A stretch of 37,401 nt of DNA from Perkinsus marinus ATCC 50983 (taxonomy: Eukaryota; Perkinsozoa; Perkinsida; Perkinsidae), in NCBI RefSeq assembly GCF_000006405.1, contig NW_003201384.1, positions 67,404 through 104,804 on the forward strand. Reading direction: 5' to 3'. This document shows positions 20,501 through 29,751 of this stretch, piece by piece. The position numbers and the translations under genes were made by a program. Each line of letters opens with the position of its first letter. Position 1 is the stretch's first letter. The notes below the pieces were generated by a model. It was not told where the DNA came from. It saw only the letters and a list, made by a program, of their open reading frames with translations, and searched no databases.

Positions 20501-22970
20501 ATTCCTCAGAGTTCGAAAATGAGGTTCCTAATGTGATGACATTCACATGGGGAAAACTGATTGAAGAATATGGAAAATTCAAAATGAGTTCCCCCCGGGA
20601 ACATTATAGATTTCTGGATGATTCTCTGTTCGTAAAATAATATTATTCTTCATCATCAAAAATTATTTTTTATTAATCATCAAAATATGATGTATCATAA
20701 AAAATAATTTGCTTCATAGTTTAATATTTTTGTACAGCATTTTCACAGAAAATTGAAAAACGTGAAAAATGGTAGACTCCATAGTTCATTATTTCTGACA
20801 ATAACAAGGAGCACATCATTTTCGTATAAAAAATGATGATTTTTTTATGACATTTTGTGCAGGAAGTTGAGGATTTCGAATTTGACAAGAACGCCGAGCT
20901 CGAAGAGGCTCGGGCCACCCATATCACGTTGAAAAATAGGCTCGTGAAATTAGAAGCGGAATTACGTGGAAGGGATCAGCTTGCGGAAGGACTCCATATC
21001 ATAGGTGAATTATGATATCAACGAAATTACAATTTCGAATCTCTGTGTTGGAGATAGTATATATTGAAGTTTCACAACGACCCGTTTTACGAGAAGTGGA
21101 GTGATACTGTGTGAAGAACGCGATATTCGCGGTGATATGCAGTAGTCGTGAAATATGTGTTTCACTAGCGTTTTCAATATAATGGGTATTTTTGGAAATA
21201 ACTTCATGCTATGTGTGTCGGAAAGTTTTTTGAGCGAGGGAAAATTTCCAAAAAAAATTAAGAAAATTCGAAATTTCAGTAGCTCATGCGTTGTCGTTGG
21301 TGTTACTGTTGATATTTTTTTCGCAGATTTTGAACAATTGAAGATCGAAAATCAAACGTTGAGTGAAAAGATTGGAGAACGCCAAGAGCAGGTACAGGAG
21401 CTGAAGAAGAAGATTATCACGACTATACAGGTTAGATTGTGAAAAATGGATTTGCCAGGATTTGAACCCGGGACCTTCCGCATGGTAGATTGGATTCCTA
21501 CGGTTTTAGGTATTGGCTCATATGCGAGAGAAGATGGGGTTTCTCGAGAAGCGAGGGGGGAGTATTCATTCCTCCCTCACTGAACTCGATAAGGTGAGAA
21601 GTCTTTTGTGGTGAGTAAACGATTTAGCTTTGAGAAATAATATCCCCTAGGGGTTAATAGTAATGGGAAAATGTTACTAATGTGATGGCATTTATATGAT
21701 GGGAAACTTAATTTTCCAGGATGTATTCATAGTCATTCTCGGAACTCAAAATATTATAGGTTCCTGGATGGTCCCCCTGACGTTTATTCGTTCTTTACTA
21801 TTTCTCTACGACTACATCAGTAGAACTATCGGGAAAACGTTATAGTTGATTGCATATTGCAAGTAGAACTCTTGCAAGCGTCCGCTAGAAGCACCTCAAA
21901 CAACGGAGCACCTAGGAAGGGGGACGGACAGCGAGAGAGCGAAGTCCGTAGCCCGCATCCCAAAAAGCGGTCGTTAGAGACCTCAGCGCGTGGGCTGACA
22001 TTGGCCACCGCGCGAGGGGACAGGGTGACCTCGGCAACTGCATAGTTCTACCTCGTTACACAAGTGTAACGTCCAAAAATATGAATAGCCCTAGTTTATG
22101 TCGAGTATTTTTTAGTCACTAATATTTCTATTAGTTATAATGTATATAGTTAGCATTTATCAAGATATGAATAGATATTAATAAATCACGATATAATTAA
22201 CTATTATTATTGTTCTATTATTAATGGTCACATATTACTTGTAACTAGATCTATTGGAGTTTAACAACCCGTTTTACATGCAAACTTGGTGAAAAACGCG
22301 ATATTCGCGGCCTGCAGTAGTGTCCCACTAGTGTTTCTCGTATCACTAGGGTGGTGAAACTCCATTGTATAAATAGATAATATTAATGATAACATATATT
22401 TTTATGTGTCGTGTTGGAAATAAGCCCGTGGCAAGAAAAACACTCCGAACTCCGTTTTCTCTTCGCCTGGAAAGTCTAACTCGGTGAGGAATTATATGTT
22501 TGCTTTCCTCGACTGAACTTGTGGGTTTTTTCATTATGCATAATAACTATGGTTATTCCTTGCACCAAATAGCGTAATCGATAAGCTACAGCTATAACAG
22601 GGCGGGCGAACGTTAACACTTGCGGGAACTACATGTAATTTTTGGGTAGAAGTGTACAAAAGCCATAATTAGTTGACCATATGCATATATTCGTGTACAG
22701 GAAATAGTCGGGCAGCGAGAGTTGGTTGCCAAGACTAAGCGCGATCGGGATGGGTATCGCAGTGAAAGTGAAAGGCTTCGACAAAGGGCCGGCATAGTTG
22801 ATTCGGAGCTCATCACGAGGGACTATGAGGAAAGGTTCCAGCTTGTGTGCATATGTACGTTGGTGTGCTGATTTGACTGCAGGAAAGGAAGAGTAGCAGA
22901 GCTGAAGGAAATCGTGGAGGCTCTAAAAGACCATTATGAAAGATTGCTTGCATACATGTCACAAGAATGA
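17568..22970 (+). CDS. CCDC96/CFAP184-like ciliary coiled-coil protein
   Basis: Exon model: 17568-17627, 17819-17854, 18411-18473, 19667-19776, 20366-20441, 20863-21004, 21327-21430, 22701-22834, 22883-22970; all in phase, about 270 aa. The N-terminus is Glu/Asp-rich. The rest is a long helix matching the CCDC113/CCDC96 coiled-coil domain: DFKRHVARDSEYMRSGKKIP, LKNRLVKLEAELRGRDQLAE, GLHIIDFEQLKIENQTLSEK and KTKRDRDGYRSESERLRQRA. These proteins sit in axonemes of motile cilia near the base of radial spoke 3 and help control beating. The stretch expected after QELKKKIITTIQ (about 25 aa in animal homologues) was not found between 21431 and 22700. Whether this is a lost exon, one I missed, or an assembly fault is open. 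The introns are unusually long and full of short repeats, and one contains an assembly gap. Confidence 0.8.
17651..17757 (-). mobile_element. MITE-like element (GGAGTTTCAC family), copy 2
   Basis: A degenerate minus-oriented copy with CCTAGTGATATGAAAAA, TGCATATCACCGCGA and CGTAAAACGGG in the family order. It lies in intron 1 of the ciliary gene, just after the donor at 17628. Confidence 0.65.
18066..18200 (+). repeat. Intronic repeat R3, copy 1
   Basis: Shares the block GAAAAATGTTCCTAATGTGATGACA, the following CATG(T)GG(A)AA and a downstream CC(G)GGAACA(C/T)TATAG with copies near 20470-20630 and 21625-21790. It lies in an intron of the ciliary gene. Borders are approximate. Confidence 0.6.
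18223..18348 (-). mobile_element. MITE-like element (GGAGTTTCAC family), copy 3
   Basis: A minus-oriented copy, starting GGAGTTCACCAC and ending AACGGGTTGTGAAACTCC, with the internal TGCATATCACCGCGAATAT block. It lies in the intron before the exon at 18411. Confidence 0.75.
18691..18798 (+). mobile_element. MITE-like element (GGAGTTTCAC family), copy 4
   Basis: A plus-oriented copy lacking the first few terminal bases: CCCGTTTTACATGAAGTGG, GCAGTAGTAGTGG, ACTAGTGTTTCCCGTATCAC, ending GGTGAAACTCC. Confidence 0.7.
18814..18953 (+). mobile_element. MITE-like element (GGAGTTTCAC family), copy 5
   Basis: A near full-length plus copy of about 140 bp: GGAATTTCACAACAACCCG at the left end and CATATCACTAGGGTGGTG then AAACTCC at the right end. 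It lies 15 bp after copy 4, in the same orientation. Confidence 0.85.
19199..19297 (+). mobile_element. MITE-like element (GGAGTTTCAC family), copy 6
   Basis: A plus copy shortened in the middle: GAGTTTCACAACCCG, GGTGATATGCAGTAGTCGTG, ending CCTGTGAAACTCC. Intronic in the ciliary gene. Confidence 0.8.
19874..19997 (+). mobile_element. MITE-like element (GGAGTTTCAC family), copy 7
   Basis: A well-preserved 124-bp plus copy with both ends intact (GGAGTTTCAC and GTGAAACTCC), the GCAGTAGTCGTGAAATAT core and the TTTTTCATATCACTAGGG block. It can serve as the type copy. Confidence 0.9.
20051..20142 (-). mobile_element. MITE-like element (GGAGTTTCAC family), copy 8
   Basis: A minus copy of about 92 bp ending in CGTAAAACGGGTTGTTGTG and AAACTCC. 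The other end (GGAGATATGAAAAAC) lacks the terminal GTTTCACCAC stretch. It lies 53 bp after copy 7, in opposite orientation. Confidence 0.75.
20197..20210 (+). mobile_element. MITE-like element copy 9, cut by the assembly gap
   Basis: GAAGTTTCACAACC matches the left end of the family and runs straight into the N gap. The repeat itself may have caused the assembly break. Confidence 0.5.
20211..20310. other. Assembly gap (100 N)
   Basis: Exactly 100 N, probably a placeholder of fixed size rather than a measured length. It lies in an intron of the ciliary gene. Confidence 0.99.
20470..20630 (+). repeat. Intronic repeat R3, copy 2
   Basis: Contains TAGCTTTGAGAAATAACATT, GTTCCTAATGTGATGACA, CATGGGGAAAACT and GGGAACATTATAG followed by TTTCTGGATG. 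It lies just after the donor at 20442. The same order of blocks is found in copy 3. Confidence 0.7.
21066..21186 (+). mobile_element. MITE-like element (GGAGTTTCAC family), copy 10
   Basis: A plus copy with GAAGTTTCACAACGACCCG on the left and the GCAGTAGTCGTGAAATATG core. The right end is lost after TTTTCAATAT. It lies in the intron after 21004. Confidence 0.75.
21447..21520 (-). repeat. tRNA-like sequence (degenerate tRNA or SINE head)
   Basis: On the minus strand a perfect T-arm (CCGGG, TTCAAAT, CCTGG) is followed by a seven-base acceptor-like strand, a discriminator A and TTTTT, like a Pol III terminator. The matching 5' acceptor strand and a proper anticodon stem cannot be formed, so it is probably a decayed tRNA or a tRNA-derived SINE and not a working tRNA. 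It lies in an intron of the ciliary gene, 17 nt after the exon ending at 21430. Confidence 0.5.
21593..21790 (+). repeat. Intronic repeat R3, copy 3
   Basis: The same block order as copy 2: a GTGAG start, TTTTGTGG, TAGCTTTGAGAAATAATAT, GTTACTAATGTGATGGCA, a block like CATATGATGGGAAACT, then ATTATAGGTTCCTGGATG. The similarity includes the splice-donor-like start, so the repeat may derive from a duplicated exon-intron border. Confidence 0.65.
22256..22363 (+). mobile_element. MITE-like element (GGAGTTTCAC family), copy 11
   Basis: A plus copy with GGAGTTTAACAACCCG, AAAAACGCGATATTCGCGG and TATCACTAGGGTGGTG, ending AAACTCC. The flanking CTATT and ATTG may be part of longer inverted repeats. Confidence 0.85.
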
Positions 22971-23836
22971 GTGATTTCTGTGTGTGTTGATTTAGTCGTG
23001 TTGCTGTCCAGTTTGGTAATCACTTGTGGATTAACTGAGATTTGGCTGGTCAAAAGAAATTCAACTCCTTTGTGGTAGAGAAAATTGTGAGTAAAAACGA
23101 CGAATTTCTGTCAAAACTACTATACCAACTCAACAACGACCTATACCTCGAAGTATAACTGTTGGTTCACTTCACTGCAATGAAGAAACACTACCAATAG
23201 TAGTATTTTCAGAAGTGTTATGACGCCACAAAATATTGATAGTGTTATACCATCAAATAGTCGTTAAAATCATTTTAGTACCATCGAAGCTCATAACACA
23301 ACTGACGAACAGCGACTTATATATGATATCAAGTAGTCTGTCGGTATTAACAGCAGTGTATAACGGGACAGAAGGAGATAATGGAGACGATTGAGCAAAC
23401 TTTAGACACTGTCGGCTGATTTACTGTAGATAAACTTCTCTCAACAGTTGTCAACAGAGTGGAAAAATTCATGTGCTGGAAAGAAAATTTCGCGAAAATT
23501 TCGGAAAATAATGATTGTTTTTTCTGAGCACATAGCCTAATACGTATATGAACTCCTGTGATTGATGAGGAAACTCTCGAGCTCAGTCGAGGAAACCAAA
23601 CGTATGGTCCCCCTAAAATTGGAGGGTTTCACGTCAGCTCAAGGGTGAGGTGTCTATAGAAGCATCGAGGAATGGGGACAAGAGGCAAGGAGCATGTAAG
23701 GATGATTTGTGCAACGCTAGCTGACTTAATCTTCAACACTAACGTAAAAGCGGAGAAGACTGTACCGTTAAATTAGCTCCTTAGGTTTAGGCGTGTCATG
23801 TGGTGAGGTGTACCGAGGAATTCCCGTCGTAGTTGA
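22971..23836. other. Intergenic region between the ciliary gene and the LTR element
   Basis: AT-rich, with no exon recognised. It holds the 3' flank of the ciliary gene and a diverged relative of the CTCAG...CTGAGG palindromic core near 23575-23605. Confidence 0.5.
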
Positions 23837-24161
23837 TGTGCCGGGAACAGCACCACCACAGATGAGGGTCGAACCAGAGGGAGACACGAATTCAGTTACA
23901 GAGGGTTCTTCACCGTTCGAAGCATCACTGCCGTTGTTGGTCATAGCTTACGCAACTCCAATTGAAGGTACGGAGAACCGTAGAAGGTCAATTAGAGATA
24001 GATGGAACGAAGCTGCAAACGAATGGGATTCAGCTCGCTCTAACAGTCATCATAATGCATACTACACTACGACTCTAGAATGCACGATACTTTATTCGCA
24101 GTCATCATCGATAGTATGTTCTAGTCAGCCCTCTCGCTCGCCACGCGGTTACACCGTTACA
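23837..24161 (-). repeat. 3' LTR (element orientation)
   Basis: 325 bp and apparently identical to the other LTR. Its first bases TGTAA supply the stop codon of the element's ORF. The LTR also carries the same short N-terminal coding stretch as its partner. Confidence 0.93.
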
Positions 24162-27100
24162 GAGCCCCTGACGGACCACTGGCTTGACTGGGGTTCGTCA
24201 CCAACAGAGTATCCGAGGGGCGAGATATCCCAAGGGCCTCAATCCGGTCCTTGCTGGCAGCCGTCACACGACCGTTGGGGTGTATTTCAACCCGGGCAAG
24301 GATGCAGCTTGCAGGAACCTCTGTCGTTAATACCATCCAATTCCTTCCAGGAGACTCTTTACTTCTCTTGGTCGCCTCGTCGCTCCTCCAGAGGGGGAGG
24401 AACACGGTCGTCTTAGCACCACCATCATATACCCAGATAACAACCTTCTCACACCGGGCCTCAATCACCTTGCCCACCATGACGAGGTTATCTTGAGATG
24501 GCAAGTAGAACGCCACGAACTTATCTACTAGAGCATCGTCCTGGAGGCTCGCAGAACGCGCGACAAGGTGAGCTGCTCGGACCTCAGTAGCAGGGGCCAA
24601 AGCACCAATGGGAACCTTCTTGCCCGACTCCAAAACCGCCACTATGGGGATATCAGACCCAGGTGCTCGAAATAGTTTCTTCACCACTTCTCTTCGGCCT
24701 TCGTAGAGAACCTCATCGTGCTCCGATAACTTCAGAGTGTTACTATCCACAGCAGAACCGGCCGCCAAGCTAGCGCGGTTGTAGAAGGCCTTCACGTCCC
24801 TGGAATCAGCAAGCGCTTCTGTTGCCCATACAGCTGCTTCGCGAATATCAGCGATGGTTCTCTTGTCAATGTCTTTGTTCAAGTCATCCAATTCGCAGGT
24901 CACTCCTTCCTTCAGCAGCGGCATTAACGGTTCACTACCATATACAGCCAGATGGGGCGACAATCCCTCTTCATTGGCCGCCAGATTGACCTTGGCCTCA
25001 GCTGATCCCAGATAGAGCCTCAGATCATCGGGGCCGTCGGCATCACCCAGAGATTCCACCCAGCGGAATGTCTGACTCACAGCTCTATGGGCTCGCTCTA
25101 TCCGTGAGTTTCCCGTGGGGTTACGGGCCGCACTGGTCTTCACCACCCACCCGAAAAGATTACTCATAGCACCCAGAACCGAGCCGACAAATACAGATCC
25201 TTGATCGGAGCAGAGCCTACTGAACTCGCCATGACGAACAATGATTCTATGCCACAAGAATCTGGCGACATTGGCAGCGGACTGGTCGTTTATAAGCTCA
25301 AAAGACACCTCACCAGTAGCCAGGTCAATGGCACTGACCACACACGCACTGGGCGGCAAACCCAGCCTCTCCTTGAGACCCGTCGGGATCATCTTCAAAT
25401 CCACGCTGTAAGTGTCGAAGCGAGTACGGCAATCGGGGAGTACACCAGGGGGTTGCCGGTATCGTCCTGGGCAGCAAATTGGACATCTAGCCCGATAGGC
25501 TTTGACATCGGCCGACACCCCCGGCCACCAAGCAACTTGAAGGACCATGCCTAGTAGCCGATCTCTACTGTTGTGCGCCGTGAGCAAGTTGTCGTGCAGC
25601 CTCATTAGCAGACTCTTCCTCATGTCTCTATCCGAACCGTCCTCGAGCAGGGTAGGTACCATGGGCTGGAGGTCGACATCGCAATCGCTAGGGATCACCA
25701 TAACCTCTTTAGGGCCATCGCTTGTCCTGAGAGACCCTTGGCAAAATAGTAAACCCACTTCACTCCCAGCAAAGGGCTGGCGGATCGCAAATATCCCGTT
25801 CGCGAACCATCGTGACACCTTCTCTACCACCAAAGGAGACAACCCAGAATGGTCGACTTTCCGGCCAACAGCAAAGATCTCGCGGACGCGAACTCCTTGG
25901 AACACCGAATCATCCTCAGCGAGGGCCTTCTCCACCACAGCTGCCTGGTTGTGGTTGAGGTCGATAATGTCTAGTGCCGCCAGGGGAGCCTCTACATGAG
26001 CAACCTGCGGTGCCGTATAGCACTCTTCTGGTGGGCTCTCGCCCTCAGGAGGAGCCCCAGAGGTCACGGGCGCAGCAGCCATCACCGGGTAGTCCTGCTC
26101 ACCCAACATGTCGTCATCTGCTGGCCGCAGAAGGTCCGGGATGACCATACAGAAAGGTAAGAGATCCTTGCCGGCCTCGTCTCCTTGGCATCGTGGGTCT
26201 TCCTCGGGTTGACACAGGAGCTGCTCATGCCAGCGGCTGAGTAGATCGGCCACGTCGTTAGAGGTACCAGTACAGTGCCTCACCGTGTAGGGTAGATATC
26301 TCCACTCACTGGCCTCCTCGATCCACGAGAGGAAACGGCGCGACTTGGCGCTAATCAAAGGGGAGAGAGGGAGCCGGTAAGTAGTCCATCGAGAGAGACT
26401 GATAGTATTGTCAGTTAACACCAGGATCTTAGCCTCACTCTGTGACTCTCTTGGAGATCTTGGCCTGGTGGTAGCTATGAACAGCTTGCCCCACTTCTGC
26501 ATGGCGGCCATGAGGGCCAGCATCTCCTTTTCATAGATCATTAACTTTACCTCATCGCCCGACAGAGCACGAGATAAAGCACCAACCAATACCGCTTTCT
26601 CGGGGTCTTTCAAGTCCTCCATAGAGACTTCCTGGGAAGGCCCATTATACCGAAAGAGCGCAGCCCCAATGGCAAGGTCAGAAGCGTCCACAGTCACAAC
26701 CCAGGAGCTAGCCTCACCACATATCAAGTCTTTGTACGAGTGAAGACCTAGAGGGGCGTTGACGATGCTCTCAGACAGCCGCTTTAGGGCATCCTCTGCC
26801 TCGGGCGAGATCTTGAATGGCTTCTTGTTGACCAATGGCGTCAGGACCTTGAGGGTCTCCCCAAACCCCGCAAGCCGATCGAACTGAAAGGCGCTGCGGG
26901 CGTAGTTAATGGACCCCAGGATTCGTCTCAGATGGGACCCACTAGTAGGAGTCTGGGCGAGCGCACTCTTGAGCCGAGCTATGCTCTCGTCGCTCAGCCG
27001 GATTCCTCGGGCGGAGAACTCTAGCCCAATGCAGACAGCGCTCGCACCAATAGAAGGACCACACTTAGAGCTTACCCTCTTCCCAAGAGCATTGATAGCG

Positions 27101-29751
27101 GCCACCACCACCTTCCGGCGTCGTTCACACTGATCAGCAGTATCGCCCCAGATGAGGATGTCATCCATGAAGATAGCACAGTACTCACGGTAGCTTTCTC
27201 CGAGGAGAGTCTGAAGCCCATGCCGAATATGATATTGCCACAATAGAGGGCTCAGCCCCAATCCCTGGAGGGCCACCTTGCTACGGTATACGCGACCGCC
27301 GATAGCAAAACACATCAAGTCTTGAGCCCTAGGTGCAGCCGGTATGCTCTCAAAAGCAGCTTCAACGTCCACAGTGGTGAAGTACCTCGCACTTTGATCA
27401 ACCTGACGCACAAATTCCGCCGCCGAGAGGCCATCATCCCGGAAATAGTCGGGAATGTCCACCATAGTGTTCAATCGCCGTAGATCTACTAGTAGTCGAA
27501 CCGCTTCCTCGCCTTTGGCCGGTCCTTCTTCAATAAGTCTTCCTTTCGCCTTGGCGAAGCATGGACTAATCCACATGGATGCAGTGGGAGCTACTTCTTC
27601 CCAATGTCCAGCCAGCACCTCCTTGCGGATTTTGTCGTGAACACCGGGTACTAGCTTAGCCGGAATGTTGTAAGGAGCTTGGCATTGGTAGGGGGTCTTC
27701 CGGTAGGACTCAGGAATATCAAAATCGAGCACCGGGGCCACATACCCGATGTCCGCAAGCCTCTCCTTCATAGATGTCGTGAGACGCTCCTCCGACCAGA
27801 TGGCCGAAAGCTCCTCATAGTTCACCGCCTCTACCATGCTACAAACCGGGACGGAACAGACCGGCTGAGGCTTGCGATCTAGTCTGACCAAGGGAATCGC
27901 GATACCGAGGTCCTTCACCTGAAGCCTGTCGTCCGTAAGACACACATCCGCACCCATCCTTCGAAGTGACTGAGCCCCGAGGACAACATCCATCTCCACA
28001 CACGTTGATCGTAGGTCGACGGCGAGAGCGTAAAGGAAACATCTTTTGCCCTCAAAGGATAGGCTCAGGCGCACCTTGCATCTAGGCACAACCCTTCCAC
28101 TCTTGAAACCTGCCAGCGTGGGCAGCTCGTCACGGGGGCAATCTACGATCTCGCAGTAGTGGATCAAGTCCTCGTGAATGAGGTTGAGCTCGCATAGTGT
28201 ATCGACGGCCACTATCACATCTCGATCTGGATAGGCAGAGGAACGAAGCCGGGCCAACACCGCCGGAACCGCCAGAGGCTCTGCCATCAGAGAAGTCACC
28301 ATATAGGTAGGAGCATCCTCCCTGTTCGTGATGTCGTCGTCAGAGGACTTTTTGGTATCCTTCTCGAGCTTGTTCTTGAACCATTCAGGAGCATTCTTGC
28401 AGTCGGGATTGTTCCAGCAGAAAGGAGCCGTGTGTCGGGTGTACTTGTTACAAATGGTGCACCACCTGTCGGGACGAACCGGCCTTCCTTCAGACTTCTC
28501 CTTAACGTGATCGGATACCCTGGCCGGACTGCTGTGTGTTCTCGACCGAGCCGCAGAGTCCTTGGAACGCGAAACGTGCTTGGGCACAGAGCCATATTCC
28601 CAGGGTAACACCGCGTACGCCTCGGCCTCGATAGAAAGGAGCTCCTTGGTGATATCTTTGAAGAGAAGCTCCTCCGGCGCCTTCCTGTTCCTCCGAAGAG
28701 CTTCACTGAACCGCTCGCGGATAGGCTTGCTGACCGCACCAACCACTTTCACCACACGATCATAGTCACTTGGTGGGGGTACACGTTTGAACGCGAATGC
28801 AGCTACCATGTCGCTCCAGGCCTCATCCTCGCGAGAGAGAAAGTCGACCAGCCACTCCTTCGATTTTTGGGACAACTGTTCCCATCGATAGCGTGCTTCA
28901 AGATGGCAAGTCTGACTCGATCCAATGCGAACTAGAACCTGGGTCAGGAGAGAGAGTAGTCTCTCCCATCCAGACTTCTCCTTGAACCTAGCTGCCCCAC
29001 TCAGAGTTGCATAGTCTACATCCACCGGTAAGGATGGTCTAAGGAGGTGCCCATGTTGAACTTTGATCTCGTCCAAAATGTCCTCGACTTCGCGATCCCC
29101 TTCCGCAGCCAATAATCGCAGCACTACAGTTTCAGCCGCCTTCTTATGAATGCCATTACCGTACTGGTAGACATGATGTAGCAATAGGGCCACTATGATA
29201 TCCAACGGAAAGTTCCAGGACTTCTCGAGCATAGTAACCGTCTCGAGCAAGGCCCTACCGAGATCTTCATAAGTATCCTTCTTGGCACCCTTGAAGAGCG
29301 CGCGGAACGGGGTAGGCTCATTTCTGCAGACCTCCTCATAGAGCTGTGGTATCGATGCAACCCAATACTTGTCGGAGATCTCTTTAGAAATGTTCACAGA
29401 CTCGTAGATATAATAGATCGGACTATTTTGACCGACCATACCATTCCCACGGATGACGTTGGCTACCACGTTTCCTGCAGTTTGGAGGGAACTGAGAGTT
29501 GCTTCTCCGTTACACTTGGTCACTTGGCACACCTGCTGCTTGATCTTGTTGAGTTCTTCTCGAAGGGTCAGAACTTCTTGTGCAAGTCTGGCTTCACTGA
29601 CACTTTGGGCTAAAGCTCTTGCTTCAGTCGATATCTCTAATCCTGTGCCGGGAACAGCACCACCACAGATGAGGGTCGAACCAGAGGGAGACACGAATTC
29701 AGTTACAGAGGGTTCTTCACCGTTCGAAGCATCACTGCCGTTGTTGGTCAT
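24157..29751 (-). CDS. Gag-Pol polyprotein of the LTR retrotransposon (1864 aa)
   Basis: A single frame without a gag-pol frameshift. The N-terminal ~430 residues are gag-like, with a basic Arg/Ser-rich stretch and a zinc-knuckle-like C-x2-C-x5-H-x4-C at 431-445. An aspartic-protease-like region follows at about 510-600. Reverse transcriptase spans about 700-900 (VDVEAAF near 795 and FMDDILI near 861-867). RNase H starts near VTVDASDLAIGAAL (about 1020). The integrase has an HHCC zinc site (H1386, H1393, C1423, C1426) and a DDE core consistent with D1451, D1516 and E1552 (35 residues between the last two). The start Met lies in the 5' LTR and the stop in the 3' LTR, so the frame covers the whole internal region. 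Base composition is more GC-rich than the surrounding DNA. Confidence 0.93.
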   Translation of the reverse strand: MTNNGSDASNGEEPSVTEFVSPSGSTLICGGAVPGTGLEISTEARALAQSVSEARLAQEVLTLREELNKIKQQVCQVTKCNGEATLSSLQTAGNVVANVIRGNGMVGQNSPIYYIYESVNISKEISDKYWVASIPQLYEEVCRNEPTPFRALFKGAKKDTYEDLGRALLETVTMLEKSWNFPLDIIVALLLHHVYQYGNGIHKKAAETVVLRLLAAEGDREVEDILDEIKVQHGHLLRPSLPVDVDYATLSGAARFKEKSGWERLLSLLTQVLVRIGSSQTCHLEARYRWEQLSQKSKEWLVDFLSREDEAWSDMVAAFAFKRVPPPSDYDRVVKVVGAVSKPIRERFSEALRRNRKAPEELLFKDITKELLSIEAEAYAVLPWEYGSVPKHVSRSKDSAARSRTHSSPARVSDHVKEKSEGRPVRPDRWCTICNKYTRHTAPFCWNNPDCKNAPEWFKNKLEKDTKKSSDDDITNREDAPTYMVTSLMAEPLAVPAVLARLRSSAYPDRDVIVAVDTLCELNLIHEDLIHYCEIVDCPRDELPTLAGFKSGRVVPRCKVRLSLSFEGKRCFLYALAVDLRSTCVEMDVVLGAQSLRRMGADVCLTDDRLQVKDLGIAIPLVRLDRKPQPVCSVPVCSMVEAVNYEELSAIWSEERLTTSMKERLADIGYVAPVLDFDIPESYRKTPYQCQAPYNIPAKLVPGVHDKIRKEVLAGHWEEVAPTASMWISPCFAKAKGRLIEEGPAKGEEAVRLLVDLRRLNTMVDIPDYFRDDGLSAAEFVRQVDQSARYFTTVDVEAAFESIPAAPRAQDLMCFAIGGRVYRSKVALQGLGLSPLLWQYHIRHGLQTLLGESYREYCAIFMDDILIWGDTADQCERRRKVVVAAINALGKRVSSKCGPSIGASAVCIGLEFSARGIRLSDESIARLKSALAQTPTSGSHLRRILGSINYARSAFQFDRLAGFGETLKVLTPLVNKKPFKISPEAEDALKRLSESIVNAPLGLHSYKDLICGEASSWVVTVDASDLAIGAALFRYNGPSQEVSMEDLKDPEKAVLVGALSRALSGDEVKLMIYEKEMLALMAAMQKWGKLFIATTRPRSPRESQSEAKILVLTDNTISLSRWTTYRLPLSPLISAKSRRFLSWIEEASEWRYLPYTVRHCTGTSNDVADLLSRWHEQLLCQPEEDPRCQGDEAGKDLLPFCMVIPDLLRPADDDMLGEQDYPVMAAAPVTSGAPPEGESPPEECYTAPQVAHVEAPLAALDIIDLNHNQAAVVEKALAEDDSVFQGVRVREIFAVGRKVDHSGLSPLVVEKVSRWFANGIFAIRQPFAGSEVGLLFCQGSLRTSDGPKEVMVIPSDCDVDLQPMVPTLLEDGSDRDMRKSLLMRLHDNLLTAHNSRDRLLGMVLQVAWWPGVSADVKAYRARCPICCPGRYRQPPGVLPDCRTRFDTYSVDLKMIPTGLKERLGLPPSACVVSAIDLATGEVSFELINDQSAANVARFLWHRIIVRHGEFSRLCSDQGSVFVGSVLGAMSNLFGWVVKTSAARNPTGNSRIERAHRAVSQTFRWVESLGDADGPDDLRLYLGSAEAKVNLAANEEGLSPHLAVYGSEPLMPLLKEGVTCELDDLNKDIDKRTIADIREAAVWATEALADSRDVKAFYNRASLAAGSAVDSNTLKLSEHDEVLYEGRREVVKKLFRAPGSDIPIVAVLESGKKVPIGALAPATEVRAAHLVARSASLQDDALVDKFVAFYLPSQDNLVMVGKVIEARCEKVVIWVYDGGAKTTVFLPLWRSDEATKRSKESPGRNWMVLTTEVPASCILARVEIHPNGRVTAASKDRIEALGISRPSDTLLVTNPSQASGPSGAL

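Noticed and set aside
21447-21520. Functional tRNA gene
   Set aside because: The T-arm and terminator-like run are good, but no matching acceptor strand or anticodon stem can be formed.
21857-22045. 62-codon frame as the missing exon of the ciliary gene
   Set aside because: Its composition (Gly, Arg, Ser, Ala) does not fit a coiled coil, and it lacks an in-phase acceptor and donor.
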